From NCBI RefSeq assembly GCF_000281045.1, contig NW_008246074.1, forward strand, positions 926,359 through 990,358: 64,000 nucleotides of DNA, given 5' to 3'. The notes below the pieces were generated by a model. That model did not search any database. It had not been told where the DNA came from and saw nothing but the letters and a program-made list of their open reading frames with translations. Both the position numbers and the translations under genes were made by a program. This DNA is from Saprolegnia diclina VS20. Taxonomy: Eukaryota > Oomycota > Saprolegniomycetes > Saprolegniales > Saprolegniaceae. This document shows positions 22,881 through 32,897 of the stretch, in pieces (position 1 is the stretch's first letter; the number at the start of each line of letters is the position of its first letter).

Positions 22881-24608
22881 TTAGAGCTCGCTCAGCGGAC
22901 GCTTCTTGGCGTTGAAGGACGACGCGTCGTCCTTCTCGTCGAGGTCGTCGAGGTCGTCGAGGCCCGTAAAGTCGGCAAAGTCGTCCATGTTGTTGCTCGT
23001 GTTCTCCTTGGCGCTGGGTTTCTTGTCGTCAAGAAGCTGCTTTGTAAACTGACCTCGGTCCGGCGCCTTGCCTTGCGCCGGCGGCCCTCGCGGCTGCTGC
23101 TGTGGCGGTTGCTGTTGCGGCGGCGGCTGCAACGACTGCTGCAACGACTGCTGTTGCTGCTGTTGTTGCTGGTGTTGTTGCTGGTGTTGGTGCTGTTGGT
23201 GCTGCTGCTGGTGCTGCTGTTGGTGCTGTTGTTGTTGCTGCGGCGGATGTTGTTGCTGCTGCTGCTGCTGCTGTGGCAGGCCCAGGGGCGGACCACTGGC
23301 CTGCGTCGGTGTGCCAGCTTTTTGCTGTGAGACTTCTTGGACCTTGCGGATGAGCGGCAGAATGCTCTCGCGAATGAACGCCTCGACCGACATGATGACT
23401 GAGAAGTCGCGGGGTTGCGCCGCCGTCTCTTGGGTTTCGTTGAGGACGACCATGGCGTAATGGATGTTCTGCTTCATGCTCTCGGCCTTGGTGGACTGCA
23501 TGCTCGCCGTTGACTGCGACGCCATGCAGAGGATCTGGTACGCCTTCTTGAGGTGGTTGCTATGCGCGTCCTTGAGCTCGGCGACCTTGGCCCAATACGC
23601 GGTTGCGTTCTGTGGCGGCGTCGGCGGCGGCCGGCGGTCGTAGTTCGTCGCCGTCGTTGGTGTGCTCTCGCCGTTCGTGGTGGGACTCGGGTGGTACGGT
23701 CGCTGCTGCGGCGGGTACGACGGCGGGTACATGGGGGCCGACTGCGGCGGCTGCAGCTGCTTCTTGTAGTGGCACAGTTCTTGCTGCAAATCGTAAATCA
23801 TCGTGCGCTGGCTCCACATGATGTCGACGAGCTTCTGGATCGGCTGGTACTGCATGCGCGCGCAAAACTCTTGGTACGAGAGCGTGTTAGGCGGGACGTA
23901 CGTGCCGGACGATGTCGACCGGTAGTCCATCATGCCGCCGGGCGACGGGGCGCCGTACGGGGCGGGCGGGCGCTGGGGCTGCCCAACCGGCGTCGCGCCG
24001 CCCGAGCCCATCTCGCGGCCCTGCGGCGGCGTCCCGTACATCTGCTGGCTCACGTCGAGGCGCTTGATCTCGGCGGCCGCGACCTGCGCATACTCGTCGC
24101 GCGTCGGCGCGCGCTGAAAGATCTCGCGCTCGAGGTTCGCCGCCATGCGTTGCAACGTCGCGTCGTCCGCGTTGCTGCCGTGGAGCTGCTTGTAGCGCAT
24201 GAACAGCGCGTGCATGATGCTGCGGCGCACGTTCGGATCCGGCGCGTTCGGGCCCATGGCGTGTGGCCCTGTCGGCGCCTGCGCAGGCGGCATGCCAGCG
24301 TACGCCGGGCGTTGCATGCTGACGTTGCCGGCCATGGGCGCGGGCGCGTTCGGTGGCGCGTTGGGCGCACCCGGCGCGGAGTAGGTAGGCGGCCCCGCAC
24401 TCGGCTGCGGACTCGGCTTGGTGTTGAGGCCATTGGGCGGAATGCTCACGGGCGCCGGCGCTGCCTTTTTCTTGGCGCCGGCCGAGGTCGCGCGCGCGGC
24501 CTTCGGCGCCTTGGGCGTCGCCGCGCGGGGCGCACCCGTCTTGGCCTGCTTCTTGGGCGGACCCTCGGCCTTCATCATGGTCGCGCTGCTGGGCACGGCG
24601 TCGGACAT
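22881..24608 (-). CDS. KIX-domain, poly-Gln transcription coactivator (MED15-like)
   Basis: An intronless frame of 575 aa starting MSDAVPSSATMM at 24608; upstream in-frame sequence has no ATG. An Ala/Lys/Pro-rich N-terminus (AT-hook-like PKKQAK) is followed at about residues 125-180 by a KIX-like three-helix region: RRSIMHALFMRYKQ, LQRMAANLEREIFQRAP and RDEYAQVAAAEIKRLD. This spacing fits the KIX of Mediator subunit 15 and p300/CBP. A Pro/Tyr/Gln-rich middle, a helical segment (VMSVEAFIRESILPLIRKVQ), a long poly-Gln tract at about 446-513 and an acidic C-terminus (DDFADFTGLDDLDDLDE) follow. KIX plus poly-Gln argues for MED15. The acidic tail may be an activation domain. Confidence 0.65.
   Translation of the reverse strand: MSDAVPSSATMMKAEGPPKKQAKTGAPRAATPKAPKAARATSAGAKKKAAPAPVSIPPNGLNTKPSPQPSAGPPTYSAPGAPNAPPNAPAPMAGNVSMQRPAYAGMPPAQAPTGPHAMGPNAPDPNVRRSIMHALFMRYKQLHGSNADDATLQRMAANLEREIFQRAPTRDEYAQVAAAEIKRLDVSQQMYGTPPQGREMGSGGATPVGQPQRPPAPYGAPSPGGMMDYRSTSSGTYVPPNTLSYQEFCARMQYQPIQKLVDIMWSQRTMIYDLQQELCHYKKQLQPPQSAPMYPPSYPPQQRPYHPSPTTNGESTPTTATNYDRRPPPTPPQNATAYWAKVAELKDAHSNHLKKAYQILCMASQSTASMQSTKAESMKQNIHYAMVVLNETQETAAQPRDFSVIMSVEAFIRESILPLIRKVQEVSQQKAGTPTQASGPPLGLPQQQQQQQQHPPQQQQQHQQQHQQQHQQHQHQQQHQQQQQQQQSLQQSLQPPPQQQPPQQQPRGPPAQGKAPDRGQFTKQLLDDKKPSAKENTSNNMDDFADFTGLDDLDDLDEKDDASSFNAKKRPLSEL
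23070..23275 (-). repeat. CAG/CAA repeat encoding poly-Gln
   Basis: Glutamine codons, mostly CAA and CAG with scattered CAC, run through this part of the KIX gene on the minus strand. The opposite strand reads as spurious Cys-, Leu- or Ala-rich frames. The mixed codons suggest an old rather than a freshly expanding tract. Confidence 0.85.
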
Positions 24609-25401
24609 GGTACACGGAGGTAGCGCCGCGGATTGCGCTCCAAATCGTCTAGTCACCCTCTCTCACGTGTTCAACCCGCCGATGGACCTCTCAGAACTTA
24701 TATTTTCAAATGGCTAACGCAGCAGCACGCGCCGAGATGCAACAACATGCGACGACGGCCATCGCCTCGACGTTGCCCGCGTACAACGTACACGACAACC
24801 ACATCCAAGCGCTGGACCGGTGCTTCTGTCATGCTGGCGCTGTCGGTGGTGGCAGGAAACGCTCGAGACGAATCCATGGTCGCCGTCTGGCACGACCCGA
24901 GCCATCCTGGCCATCCATGCTGTTGGCTGCTGGACTGTTCCTGCACACGTGGCGCCTTGGTCACAATGTACCGTGCTTTCTTGGTGGTGCGCCATCGAGT
25001 ACGCCTTCTGTGATGTCGATGGCGCACATCAACATAGTCCGCAGAAGGGCGGAAGGTCCAGCACCAGCATTTGCCGCACTGGCGCGCTAGCCACCTACGA
25101 CCATGCGACCATGGGGTCTCCGTGTGGCCAGCAATGCTGTCATAGACCCGGAGAGCTCGTTCGTCCTTCGTTGCTCACTCTCAGCGGCTCGTCGTCGTCG
25201 ACTGCAGGACGATCGCAAAGATCGCAGATATCACTTTCGTATTGACTAAGACACTGTATGTGTGTGAGAACCTGCGAGAATCGATACGACTGATGGTCCA
25301 CAACGCTATCCGGACCCTTTGAGAACGCATACGAGGCGCCGGAACGTTCCAGCCAACCAACTTCGATCGCAAACCTCCCAGATATAATATTTCCCGAGAC
25401 T
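24609..25401. other. Intergenic region, possible short gene not resolved
   Basis: About 790 bp between the starts and ends of two minus-strand genes. A plus-strand frame from an ATG at 24710 begins MANAAARAEMQQHATTAIAS with good codon use and could be a first exon, with a possible GTACAC donor at about 24788. No convincing continuation could be assembled, so I do not call it as a gene. Confidence 0.3.
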
Positions 25402-26437
25402 TTATAGTGCAGCCAGCCTACGCAAAAATGACGTGGCAAGATGGCAAGAAAGGTCCGACCTTGCGCGGTGGGCAGCCTGGAGCGTCTGGAGCTGCTGCAC
25501 AAAGGCCGCATCGACGCTGTACGCGCGAAGTGCGGCCAACAAGAGAGCGCCGTCGCCAAGGTGTTTCGCTGCCTTGTGGTTGGCACGCGCATGGATCCTA
25601 GAATCATGTAGACCTCATAGACAGGTGGCAGATCGTTGTACGCCTTTGTCCACGCGCGCTTGTCGTCCGCCGAGTCGGCTTTGCCGAGCTTCTTTGCGTC
25701 GTTTGTTGCTTCTTCAATCGCTGCGGCGATCGTATCGAGGGTCTCGGCGACGAGCAGCAGCACTTGTTCTTTCGTCAGCGTCGGTGGCACGTCCACGGCT
25801 CTACACATCGCAATGGTTGACGGTTTGGATCCAGGAAGAAAGGACAGACGCATAGCTCGTAGCGCGGAGACGGTTCAGACATGCCATGACGTTGCTGTCG
25901 GCGCCAAAGGCGGCGATGGCGCGATCCACCTCGCTCGCCGCGCACGCGAACGAAGCAAACACGGTGGCCTTGGCCTCGTCGCGGGCGAGTGCGTATCGGG
26001 TCGTGATCGCCTCGAGTAGCTGCGCTTCCGTCAATGCGTTCTCATCGCGCAGCTCGTGCTCCCATGCGGTAACGCACGCCTAATGCTTGAGGTGTCGCAA
26101 GCGACCAGGGCCTGCACATGCGTACCTCGGTCGCCTCGTAGGCCGCGGCGAGGGCATCCAGCACCGCAAGCAGGCGGTCGAGATCCATCGGCTCGTTGTC
26201 TTTTGGCACCTCTTCGCATGGAATTGCGCTGTCCAAATCGCCGTGGGGTAGCGCCGTTGAGTACACCTTGGCCGCGCCCACGGCGGTGAGGCCTGCGCCA
26301 ATGAGAAGGCCGGCGACGACGACGCTGCCAGTACGATGGGGTACGTCCATCGGCCGCGTCACCGTCCATTTTCCAGGGATAGCCGATGCGCCTGCCATGG
26401 CCCGGGCCAAGCGCCCGAGCATGCGTCGTGGTGCCAT
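25402..26437 (-). CDS. Orphan protein with one membrane helix
   Basis: Four exons on the minus strand. Exon 1, 26437-26126, and exon 2 from 26079 are joined by a 46-nt GTACGC intron. Exon 3 ends at 25642 and exon 4 is 25597-25402, with a 44-nt GTACAA intron. The exon 2/3 junction near 25850 is not resolved. Exon 1 has a basic, presequence-like start (MAPRRMLGRLARAMAGA) and one membrane helix (VVVAGLLIGAGLTAVGAA). The rest is helical and Ala-rich, for example TEAQLLEAITTRYALARDEA, LLLVAETLDTIAAAIEEA and ALLLAALRAYSVDAAFVQQL. The N-terminus suggests a mitochondrial membrane protein, but I do not recognise the family. Confidence 0.6.
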
Positions 26438-26871
26438 ACTGCTGGTGTGTGCTATCCGGATACCGTATCCGGAAATCGATGGGCGTGGCGATCTTTCATG
26501 CGGTCCATCGCCGAGCTGCTTCGAGCCAGCCACAGCAGGCGACGAGATGCGCGCTGGGATCACCTCGAGTAGGAACGAGAGGAGCTTCTCGAGCCACTGT
26601 GCGCGGTAGTCCGAACAAATAGTATTGTCACCCTCCTACTGCAGTTTAGGCTTATTATCGATCCGCAACCGTCGTCCGCCATCCAGTACAAGTACAAAGT
26701 TCATGTCCAGCCCGATGCGACAAGTAGAAAAGACTATAGAATCTATCTATTAATTGAATAACGACTTTTTTGCGCGAAGCGCGGCACGAGCGCAGCGGGC
26801 CCGTGCGTTAGCACGGTAGGGCAAAAGGAAGTCTCAACAAGGTGTTCCGGCGTGCGTCCGGAAGGGTCGAA

Positions 26872-26962
26872 TTCGGTTAAGTACGAGTGGCAGGTCAATG
26901 TCGTGATTTTTGACTTGGTGTTTGTAACAACGTTACAAAGTGCGGAAGCGTACTTAACCGAA
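26872..26962. repeat. Nested inverted repeat
   Basis: Two perfect 14-bp arms, 26872-26885 (TTCGGTTAAGTACG) and 26949-26962 (its reverse complement), enclose 63 bp. Inside lies a second hairpin, TTTGTAAC at 26921-26928 against GTTACAAA at 26932-26939. Such foldback structure is typical of small non-autonomous elements or of protein-binding sites. Confidence 0.7.
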
Positions 26963-27970
26963 CAGCGCGCAGCGCGCCACGAGCGAAGCGAGTCGACCCG
27001 GTAGCGACACGTGCATGTGCCATCGATGCGCGCAGCGCCAATCCAGAGTGTAGCGAGTGGATAGGGTATTGATGGGTCCTGCACGATAGCTGTACTACGC
27101 GTGGTGTTAGATCATTGTGTTCGATCGTGAAGATAGGATTGTATCTGTATGTTGCGTTTGCTTTGGAGGTTTCTATCGCAATCCGCGCGTCAAGCACAGA
27201 ATAGGAGACTCGGCCATGGAGAGGCCGAGCGTGTCGGGGCGCAGCGCGTGCGGTAGTCGCAGCAGCGCCATGCTGCGAGCGCAGCGGCAGTAGCGACTCC
27301 GATCGAGTTGGCCAAGGAGCTCAAGCGGAAGATCACCGCGAGGCAGAGGCGACGGCAGCGAACCAAGGCGTCGACCGTGACCGCCACTGCACCTCCAGGC
27401 GAAGCGCTCGCGTGCAGTGGCCGCGCCCGTCACAGTAGAATCGCTGGGCCTGCAAATCCGAGAAGCGATTCTTTCAACCACCTCATGAACGTTATCCATC
27501 CTGCAATGTTGATCAAGCTGCTGTGGCCTCTATGCACGAAGCGTCTGCTATGCAGTACTGGACCCGAGTGCCGAAACGATGCGAAGGTTGAAGCGGCTAA
27601 GAAAGAGCCCTTCCCGGCGACGGCTCTAACAATAACAACCCACATCTAAGCGAGATCGGGACGATGCACCAACATCACCAAACAATGGAAAATGAATTTG
27701 ACGTTGATACCACTGGAGCCCTACAAAGAATCCACCAGGTGCACCGTAGCACAGCGGAGGTTGCACCGCAGTGTCGTTTCCGGGTGACGGCCGGTAGCGG
27801 CCCGCCTGGCACCGCAACGAAGCGGAGGTCGCATCCGTCGCACACGTCCGTCACACATTCGCCATGTGAATGCATGTTTGCAGTAGGAAGGGTGCGTTGG
27901 ACGTGCATAGTACAAGAGCCCGTGAGGGTGGAAGGCATTCACACTGTCCAAGCTACGACACAGACATACC

Positions 27971-28341
27971 GCTAGGTTGCACGTGGCCCCAAAACCAAAT
28001 TGGAATCAAAAAGCTCGATGGCACTCTGTACAAACCTTCTACAGTGCAGTGGTTTGATTCGTGTAGAATCTACACGAATCAAACCACTGCGCAGAAAAAC
28101 CGCTGGATGGCCCACCGGCACTATGCCACCGCAACCAGAAAGACCAACCACACCCTGCCCCAAGAAAACCCGAGGTTTGGGGCAGGTACGTTGAAACTCA
28201 ATGCACATGACCCCGTCCACCGACGAGTCCAAACTACGTCACACGTAGTACACGATCCCTCCGCTAGATTGCACGCTACCCCAATGCAAAACCTCAACCA
28301 AAGAGCTCGACCAAAACCTGCCCCAAGAAAACACGAGGTTA
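27971..28341. repeat. Two imperfect direct repeat copies
   Basis: Copy A (27971-28177) and copy B (28263-28341) start alike (GCTAGRTTGCACG...CCCC), share an AGCTCGA word and both end in CCTGCCCCAAGAAAAC followed by CGAGGTT. Copy A is longer by about 128 bp, and the extra part includes the 45-bp palindrome. Copy A also ends in a 10-bp inverted pair, CCTGCCCCAA at 28154-28163 and TTGGGGCAGG at 28177-28186. Confidence 0.6.
28046..28090. repeat. 45-bp near-perfect palindrome
   Basis: Two perfect 22-bp arms (28046-28067 and 28069-28090) are separated by a single base. The core reads TGTAGA-A-TCTACA. As RNA or single-stranded DNA it would form a very stable hairpin without a real loop. It sits in the extra segment of direct-repeat copy A. 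Confidence 0.92.
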
Positions 28342-28411
28342 ACCCTAGTCTAGTGGTTAAATGGTTACTGTTTTAGAAAGTGCGGACGATGAAGCGGCCA
28401 ACTTGCCTTGA

Positions 28412-31400
28412 CTAGAAAGCAATCTGCAGCGCCTGCAAGTCCTGCTGGATGCTCCACCACTCGTAGCGCACATGGAGGTCATGCACCGCCATCGCCTCGA
28501 GCTGCACCATGGGCTGCACGGGCGTCCGCAGCTCGAATTCGCCGCAGCGCAACACTGAGAGGTCGTGCGCCGGCTTGAGCTTGGCGTAAAACCGCTTGGC
28601 GTGCAAGACGATTTGCGTGCGCTGACTGGCGGCGTTGAGAACACAGGCGCGCCACGCGTCGATATGAAATTGCATCTGTGGCGACGGTGCGTCAAAGAGG
28701 CCTGGCGTCGTGTTGCTAAAGAAGGCGAGCTCCGTGCCAAGCGCGACGACCGTCGCTTCATGGGTTGTCCGTGACGGTCCCGACACCTAACCCTCGTCAT
28801 GAGACACATTGCACCCGAGAAGACAACTACATGGAGCAGGTGCCACGCCACGTCGCCCGACGCATAGACTTCAACTTGGGCCGTGCCGTCGTCGACCAGA
28901 CACCGGGTGCTGCATAGTACGACGACATCACGCACCAGACTCGGGCACGGCGCCAAATCTTCTTGGGCGTGGCGCAACGACCCGTGGCTGTCCCGGACAA
29001 CGACGCGGTGACACCGCGCGCATTGCAGCTTCAGCGTCGCATACGAGATGTGACAGACAGTCCCAATGTGCTCGTAGTAGCGTCGATCGGCGACAGCGAC
29101 TTGGTAGAGCTCCAAGAGCAGCTTGCGCGGTACGGGCGGCGCGGACGGCACTTCGGTCGAATGCACTACTGCCACACGCGTCGTGTGCAGCATGGCAAAG
29201 TACGGCTTGAACGAGAGCCGGCGAATGTGCATCTTGATGCGGGAAAACGTCACGACCGCGCCCGGGCACAGGCCGGACGGGTACGCGTGGCGCCCGACGT
29301 TCCACGTAATGTCGACCACGTCGCGCGACGTAAGGTCTTGCAAATGAACGCGGATGAGCGCATCGTCCTGGCCCCGAAGCACGTCCTTGTGGTACGTCAT
29401 TTGCACCGAGACAACGCGTCCGAGCAGCGTCACAATCACGTCCTTGTGCGCGCTGGGCAGCGCGAGGTACTCGGTGATGGGCGCGTTGCTCGGCTGATGC
29501 ACGAGCGGCACGACGCAGAACTCTTTGGGATACCGCGTCGGCTCGAACGACGCCAAGAGACCATAGAGGAGCTGGATCTCACGCCACTGTCGCGCGGGTA
29601 GCATCTTGGTGGCCACCGTGAGTGTCGAAGGAAGGGTATTCGCGTCCGACTTGGCCATATGTGCACCCTCAAGGCGAACGCCGTGGATCGCTGTGAATGG
29701 TGACGCGTGGTACGTCACGAGAGAGAGCACTTCATTCGGACGTTGAGCGAGGGCAGCCAGCACCGCGTCGACGGCCAGCGCGTCGTCGTCCGAGAGGCTC
29801 ACCAAGTAGCTTGGTAGCTGCGCCACAACACGATGCAACTCGAGTGCACCCCGGGCCGCTGGGAGAGTGAACGCCACCTCGCGGCTTTTCGTGAGCGTCG
29901 CACGGTCCAGTTGCCACACGGCGCCCCGGGCACCGAGGTGCCACGGCAACTTTGGGACAAGGACGTCGACCATGCGCGGGTGTGACGGCGTCGAAACGTC
30001 GACTCCATGCACGAGGTGACCAGTGTCGTGGATGATTTGAACGTGCTCGACAAGCAGTAGCAGCGGTGACGGTATCGGTGCGCTGGCGTCGTTGTCGTTG
30101 TCGTTGGGCGTCAATGGCAGTAGGTCCTCGACCGCGACCGCGAGATGGACGGCGTACGTCACGTCATCCCGGACAAAGAGCCCGGGTGTCCCGACCCCGC
30201 CACCACCGACGCGGTGCACGCACAGTTGGTACTTGCGAAGTTGGTAGAGCGTCGCTATCGAGACATGCGTCGTCGGTGGAGAAGACTGCAAGAGCACGAG
30301 CGGGATCGATCCTGTGCGGTCGGCAAATGCACATGACGCCGTGGCTGCACACCCCGTGACGCACCCAAGTGCGAGGAACGGTGCCAGGACATCGTCGACG
30401 TCGGACGAGAGCACGTCGCGTTGGGCCGTCAGCGCCACCTCAACGAGGTCAGCGATGCTGATGGCGGTGCGCAGTGGTCGAGCAGGTGCACGGCTGCTGA
30501 AGCAATCTATCTCGTGCTGTAAAAAGGACGCGGCAAGCGTCGGGAGGGCTGCCGTCCATTCAATGCCTTGGCGCGCAGCAACGGCGCGCAAGAGCTCGCG
30601 CTTGCGCCACACGGCGGGGTCGCCTTTGGCCAACGCCAAGAGGTGCCACGCCGGCGGCAACAACACCTCGGACGCGGGCCGACGACCACCAAACTTGTCC
30701 AACAATTGTGTGAGGAGCTTGGTCAGTGCTGCGACCGTCGTCAGCGGCAGTTGGTGCAATGCGAGCGACGACTTTTTGAGGTATACGGTCGGCTGCAAGA
30801 GCCGCGTGGGCGCTGCCGAGACGCCATCGACGAGGAGCGTGCTCCTCGCGCAGAGACCGAGCGTTCCTGGTGCCGTCACGTGGGCATTGTACACGACAAC
30901 GGTGGCCCCGACGCGAAGCGCGCACAGTGGTGGAAAGTGCATGCACTGGAGTGTGTATCGGTGGCTGAGCTCCAACGTGTCGGGGCCGAGGTACCGCGTG
31001 ATGACGCCGCGGACATGGCGACTGCTGCCGACGTCCGAGTCGAGAACGGTTGTGGCAACCTCGAGTGGCGGCAACGACGTCGGGATCGGTGGCAGTCGCC
31101 ACACAAAAGACGTCGGCGTCGTCTGCAGCATGTAGAGACCGTGCTCCTTGGCAAAAATCTTGATCGTGTCCGTGATGACAAGGTCCATCCCGGGCACCAA
31201 GCACGGATGCACATGGACCGCGTCGCCCGTCACAAGCACCGATGCCGACTGCCGGGCACCGACGTGCGCACACTCGATCTCAGCGAAGAAGTACGACTTG
31301 AGGACGGGCGAAAACGCCTTGAGACGCCCACGAACCATGTACGAGCGCCCTTTAGCAGTGCCGACGTCGGACGTGGCGGCGAGCGCTGTCGCTAGCGGCG

Positions 31401-32024
31401 CAGGGCCGCCGTACGTTGGTGGCATCTGGCGCGGGTAGCACCGATGAAAGAGGTCGTCCCAGTCAAAGCGTGGCGACTGCCACGCCGGTGGCGCCTTGCG
31501 CGGCACGATCGTGTACGCGGTGACGTCGATGTGACCTTGCAGGCTTGTGTGGACATATGTCCACGCCGTGACCAGCACGCACTGCCCGAGCGCATTGGGA
31601 TCGAGCGTGGCCAAAGTCACGCGCAGACGAGCGCTAGCGTCCTGGAGGCAGAGCTGGTTGTGGCGCGACTCGAGGTACCCAAGCAGGAAGGCGTTCCCGC
31701 TAACGTTGGGGGCCACCAGCACGTGGGCAGGTTCGCTCGCAAAGACGCACGTACAGCTTGCGAGCGTATCCGATGAGCAGCACCCGCTCGTCAAGCGCCA
31801 TCCCAAGGCAGGCATGCGGAGCTCCTTGGTCGCGACACGGGCCAGGTCGCTTAGCGGAACCATCTCGTAGCCGCTAGCATCAGCGTGGGCATCGGTGCAT
31901 GCAAGCCAGATGTGTACCTATCGATGGCCTCCATGACGGTGCGAACTACGGCGTCCATGTCGACGTCGTCCGACGGCGGCGAGGCCAGCAGCGCGGCCAC
32001 GCGGGCGCGGGTGTCCTCGGCCAT
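28412..32024 (-). CDS. CTC1: CTC1-like CST telomere-complex subunit
   Basis: Three exons (32024-31918, 31873-28831, 28786-28412) with two 44-nt introns keep frame and give 1174 aa, near the 1217 aa of human CTC1. The first ATG, at 32024, lies in a short exon before the longest frame. Features that suggest CTC1 are the length, a string of OB-fold-like beta segments, and the late part. There, VHLQDLTSRDVVDITWNVG followed by YPSGLCPGAVVTFSRI resembles the CTC1 OB fold. It is followed by a zinc-ribbon-like LQCARCHRVVVRDS with CSTRCLVDDGTAQVEVYAS, and a C-terminal OB-like domain. CTC1 with STN1 and TEN1 binds single-stranded telomeric DNA and recruits polymerase alpha-primase for C-strand fill-in. 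No simple motif proves the assignment, so it stays probable. Confidence 0.65.
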
Positions 32025-32897
32025 GCCACCAGCAACGCACTTAACGTAGCTGTTCGGTTAAGGTGCGGAAAAAGCCCGGGAAGCTCAACACAACCGGAAT
32101 CCGGATACAGTGGTCGTCATGACCTCGGTTCGAGCTCTCGCCACATTGCAGTCTGCGCTTGGCACTGCTGCGTAGCTGCTGCTACTGTCAGTCGTGACCT
32201 CACACGCTCAAGCTGGCCTTGATTGTTCGTAGCGGCCAACCGAGAGGCTCTGCTCAGCAATAGATCGTCGATGGCTCTTCTGCGTCAGACGATGGCTTCG
32301 ACCCAGCTTCGACCGGCGCGCGATAACGTCGAGTTGGTCGAGTTGGCCTTGCATTACAGTGCATTGCAACAGCAAGCAGCTGGCGACAATGTCCACCGCG
32401 ACGAGTGGCTCGGGTGTCGCGGTGACATAGACCAGGACCTCAACATATCTGCCAAATTGACGACGGCCGCTACGCTCGATCGCCAGCTGCGACTTGCTTG
32501 GGGTGCATCGTCGAGCGACTCGATGCACGACCCTTTGGGACGCGGTACTCTTGAACGGGGCGAACTCAGGTCCTGGTTCATACGGCAGCCCAAGCTGCGC
32601 CGCGTTCGGCGTGCCGTACTACCGACGATGCTGCAACGATCGTGGGTCGGCTGGTGGCTGCAAAAATACGTGGCAGCCGCACGTCCATGCAATGGCATCA
32701 GGATAGGCGCAGTCTGTTGCGTAGACACCTCTGTAACTGGATAAATGGCGCCCTTTCTGGCGGCAGAGGGCTGTATCAACCTCTAAGAACGCATATTGCT
32801 AGGTGTAGGTGTCGAGATGGCCTTTTCATTGGTCCGTCCCTGTCTTTGCGGCGAGGGACGCCCAAGGTGGTGATCGGCATTTGGCAATTTGCAAAAG
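32025..32897. other. Divergent intergenic region, no gene seen
   Basis: About 870 bp between the CTC1-like and FAD-oxidoreductase starts. Overlapping open frames of 173 (plus, 32223-32744) and 141 codons (minus, 32354-32779) have no domain and poor codon use. The region should hold both promoters. Confidence 0.5.

Larger units (their letters stand above)
26438..28411. other. Gene-poor repeat patch
   Basis: Almost 2 kb with no acceptable gene, unlike the dense surroundings. The part at 26.76-27.65 kb is studded with GCGCAGCGC and GCGAAGCGAG words, has inverted repeats, and carries short overlapping open frames on both strands with no domain. The part at 27.97-28.35 kb holds imperfect direct repeats, a long palindrome and a Gln/Pro/Thr-rich pseudo-frame with A-rich base use. 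It looks like remains of one or more small mobile elements, but I see no recognisable transposase or terminal signature, so the family is left open. Confidence 0.45.

Noticed and set aside
23068-23460. Cys-, Leu- and Ala-rich plus-strand frames
   Set aside because: They are translations of the CAG/CAA tract read on the wrong strand.
23553-24623. A 356-codon plus-strand frame rich in Arg, Leu and Val
   Set aside because: It is antisense to the KIX gene and shows only Arg/Leu repeats.
24710-25245. A possible plus-strand gene starting MANAAARAEMQQHATT
   Set aside because: The first ~25 codons look coding, but no continuation with a sensible splice and frame could be found.
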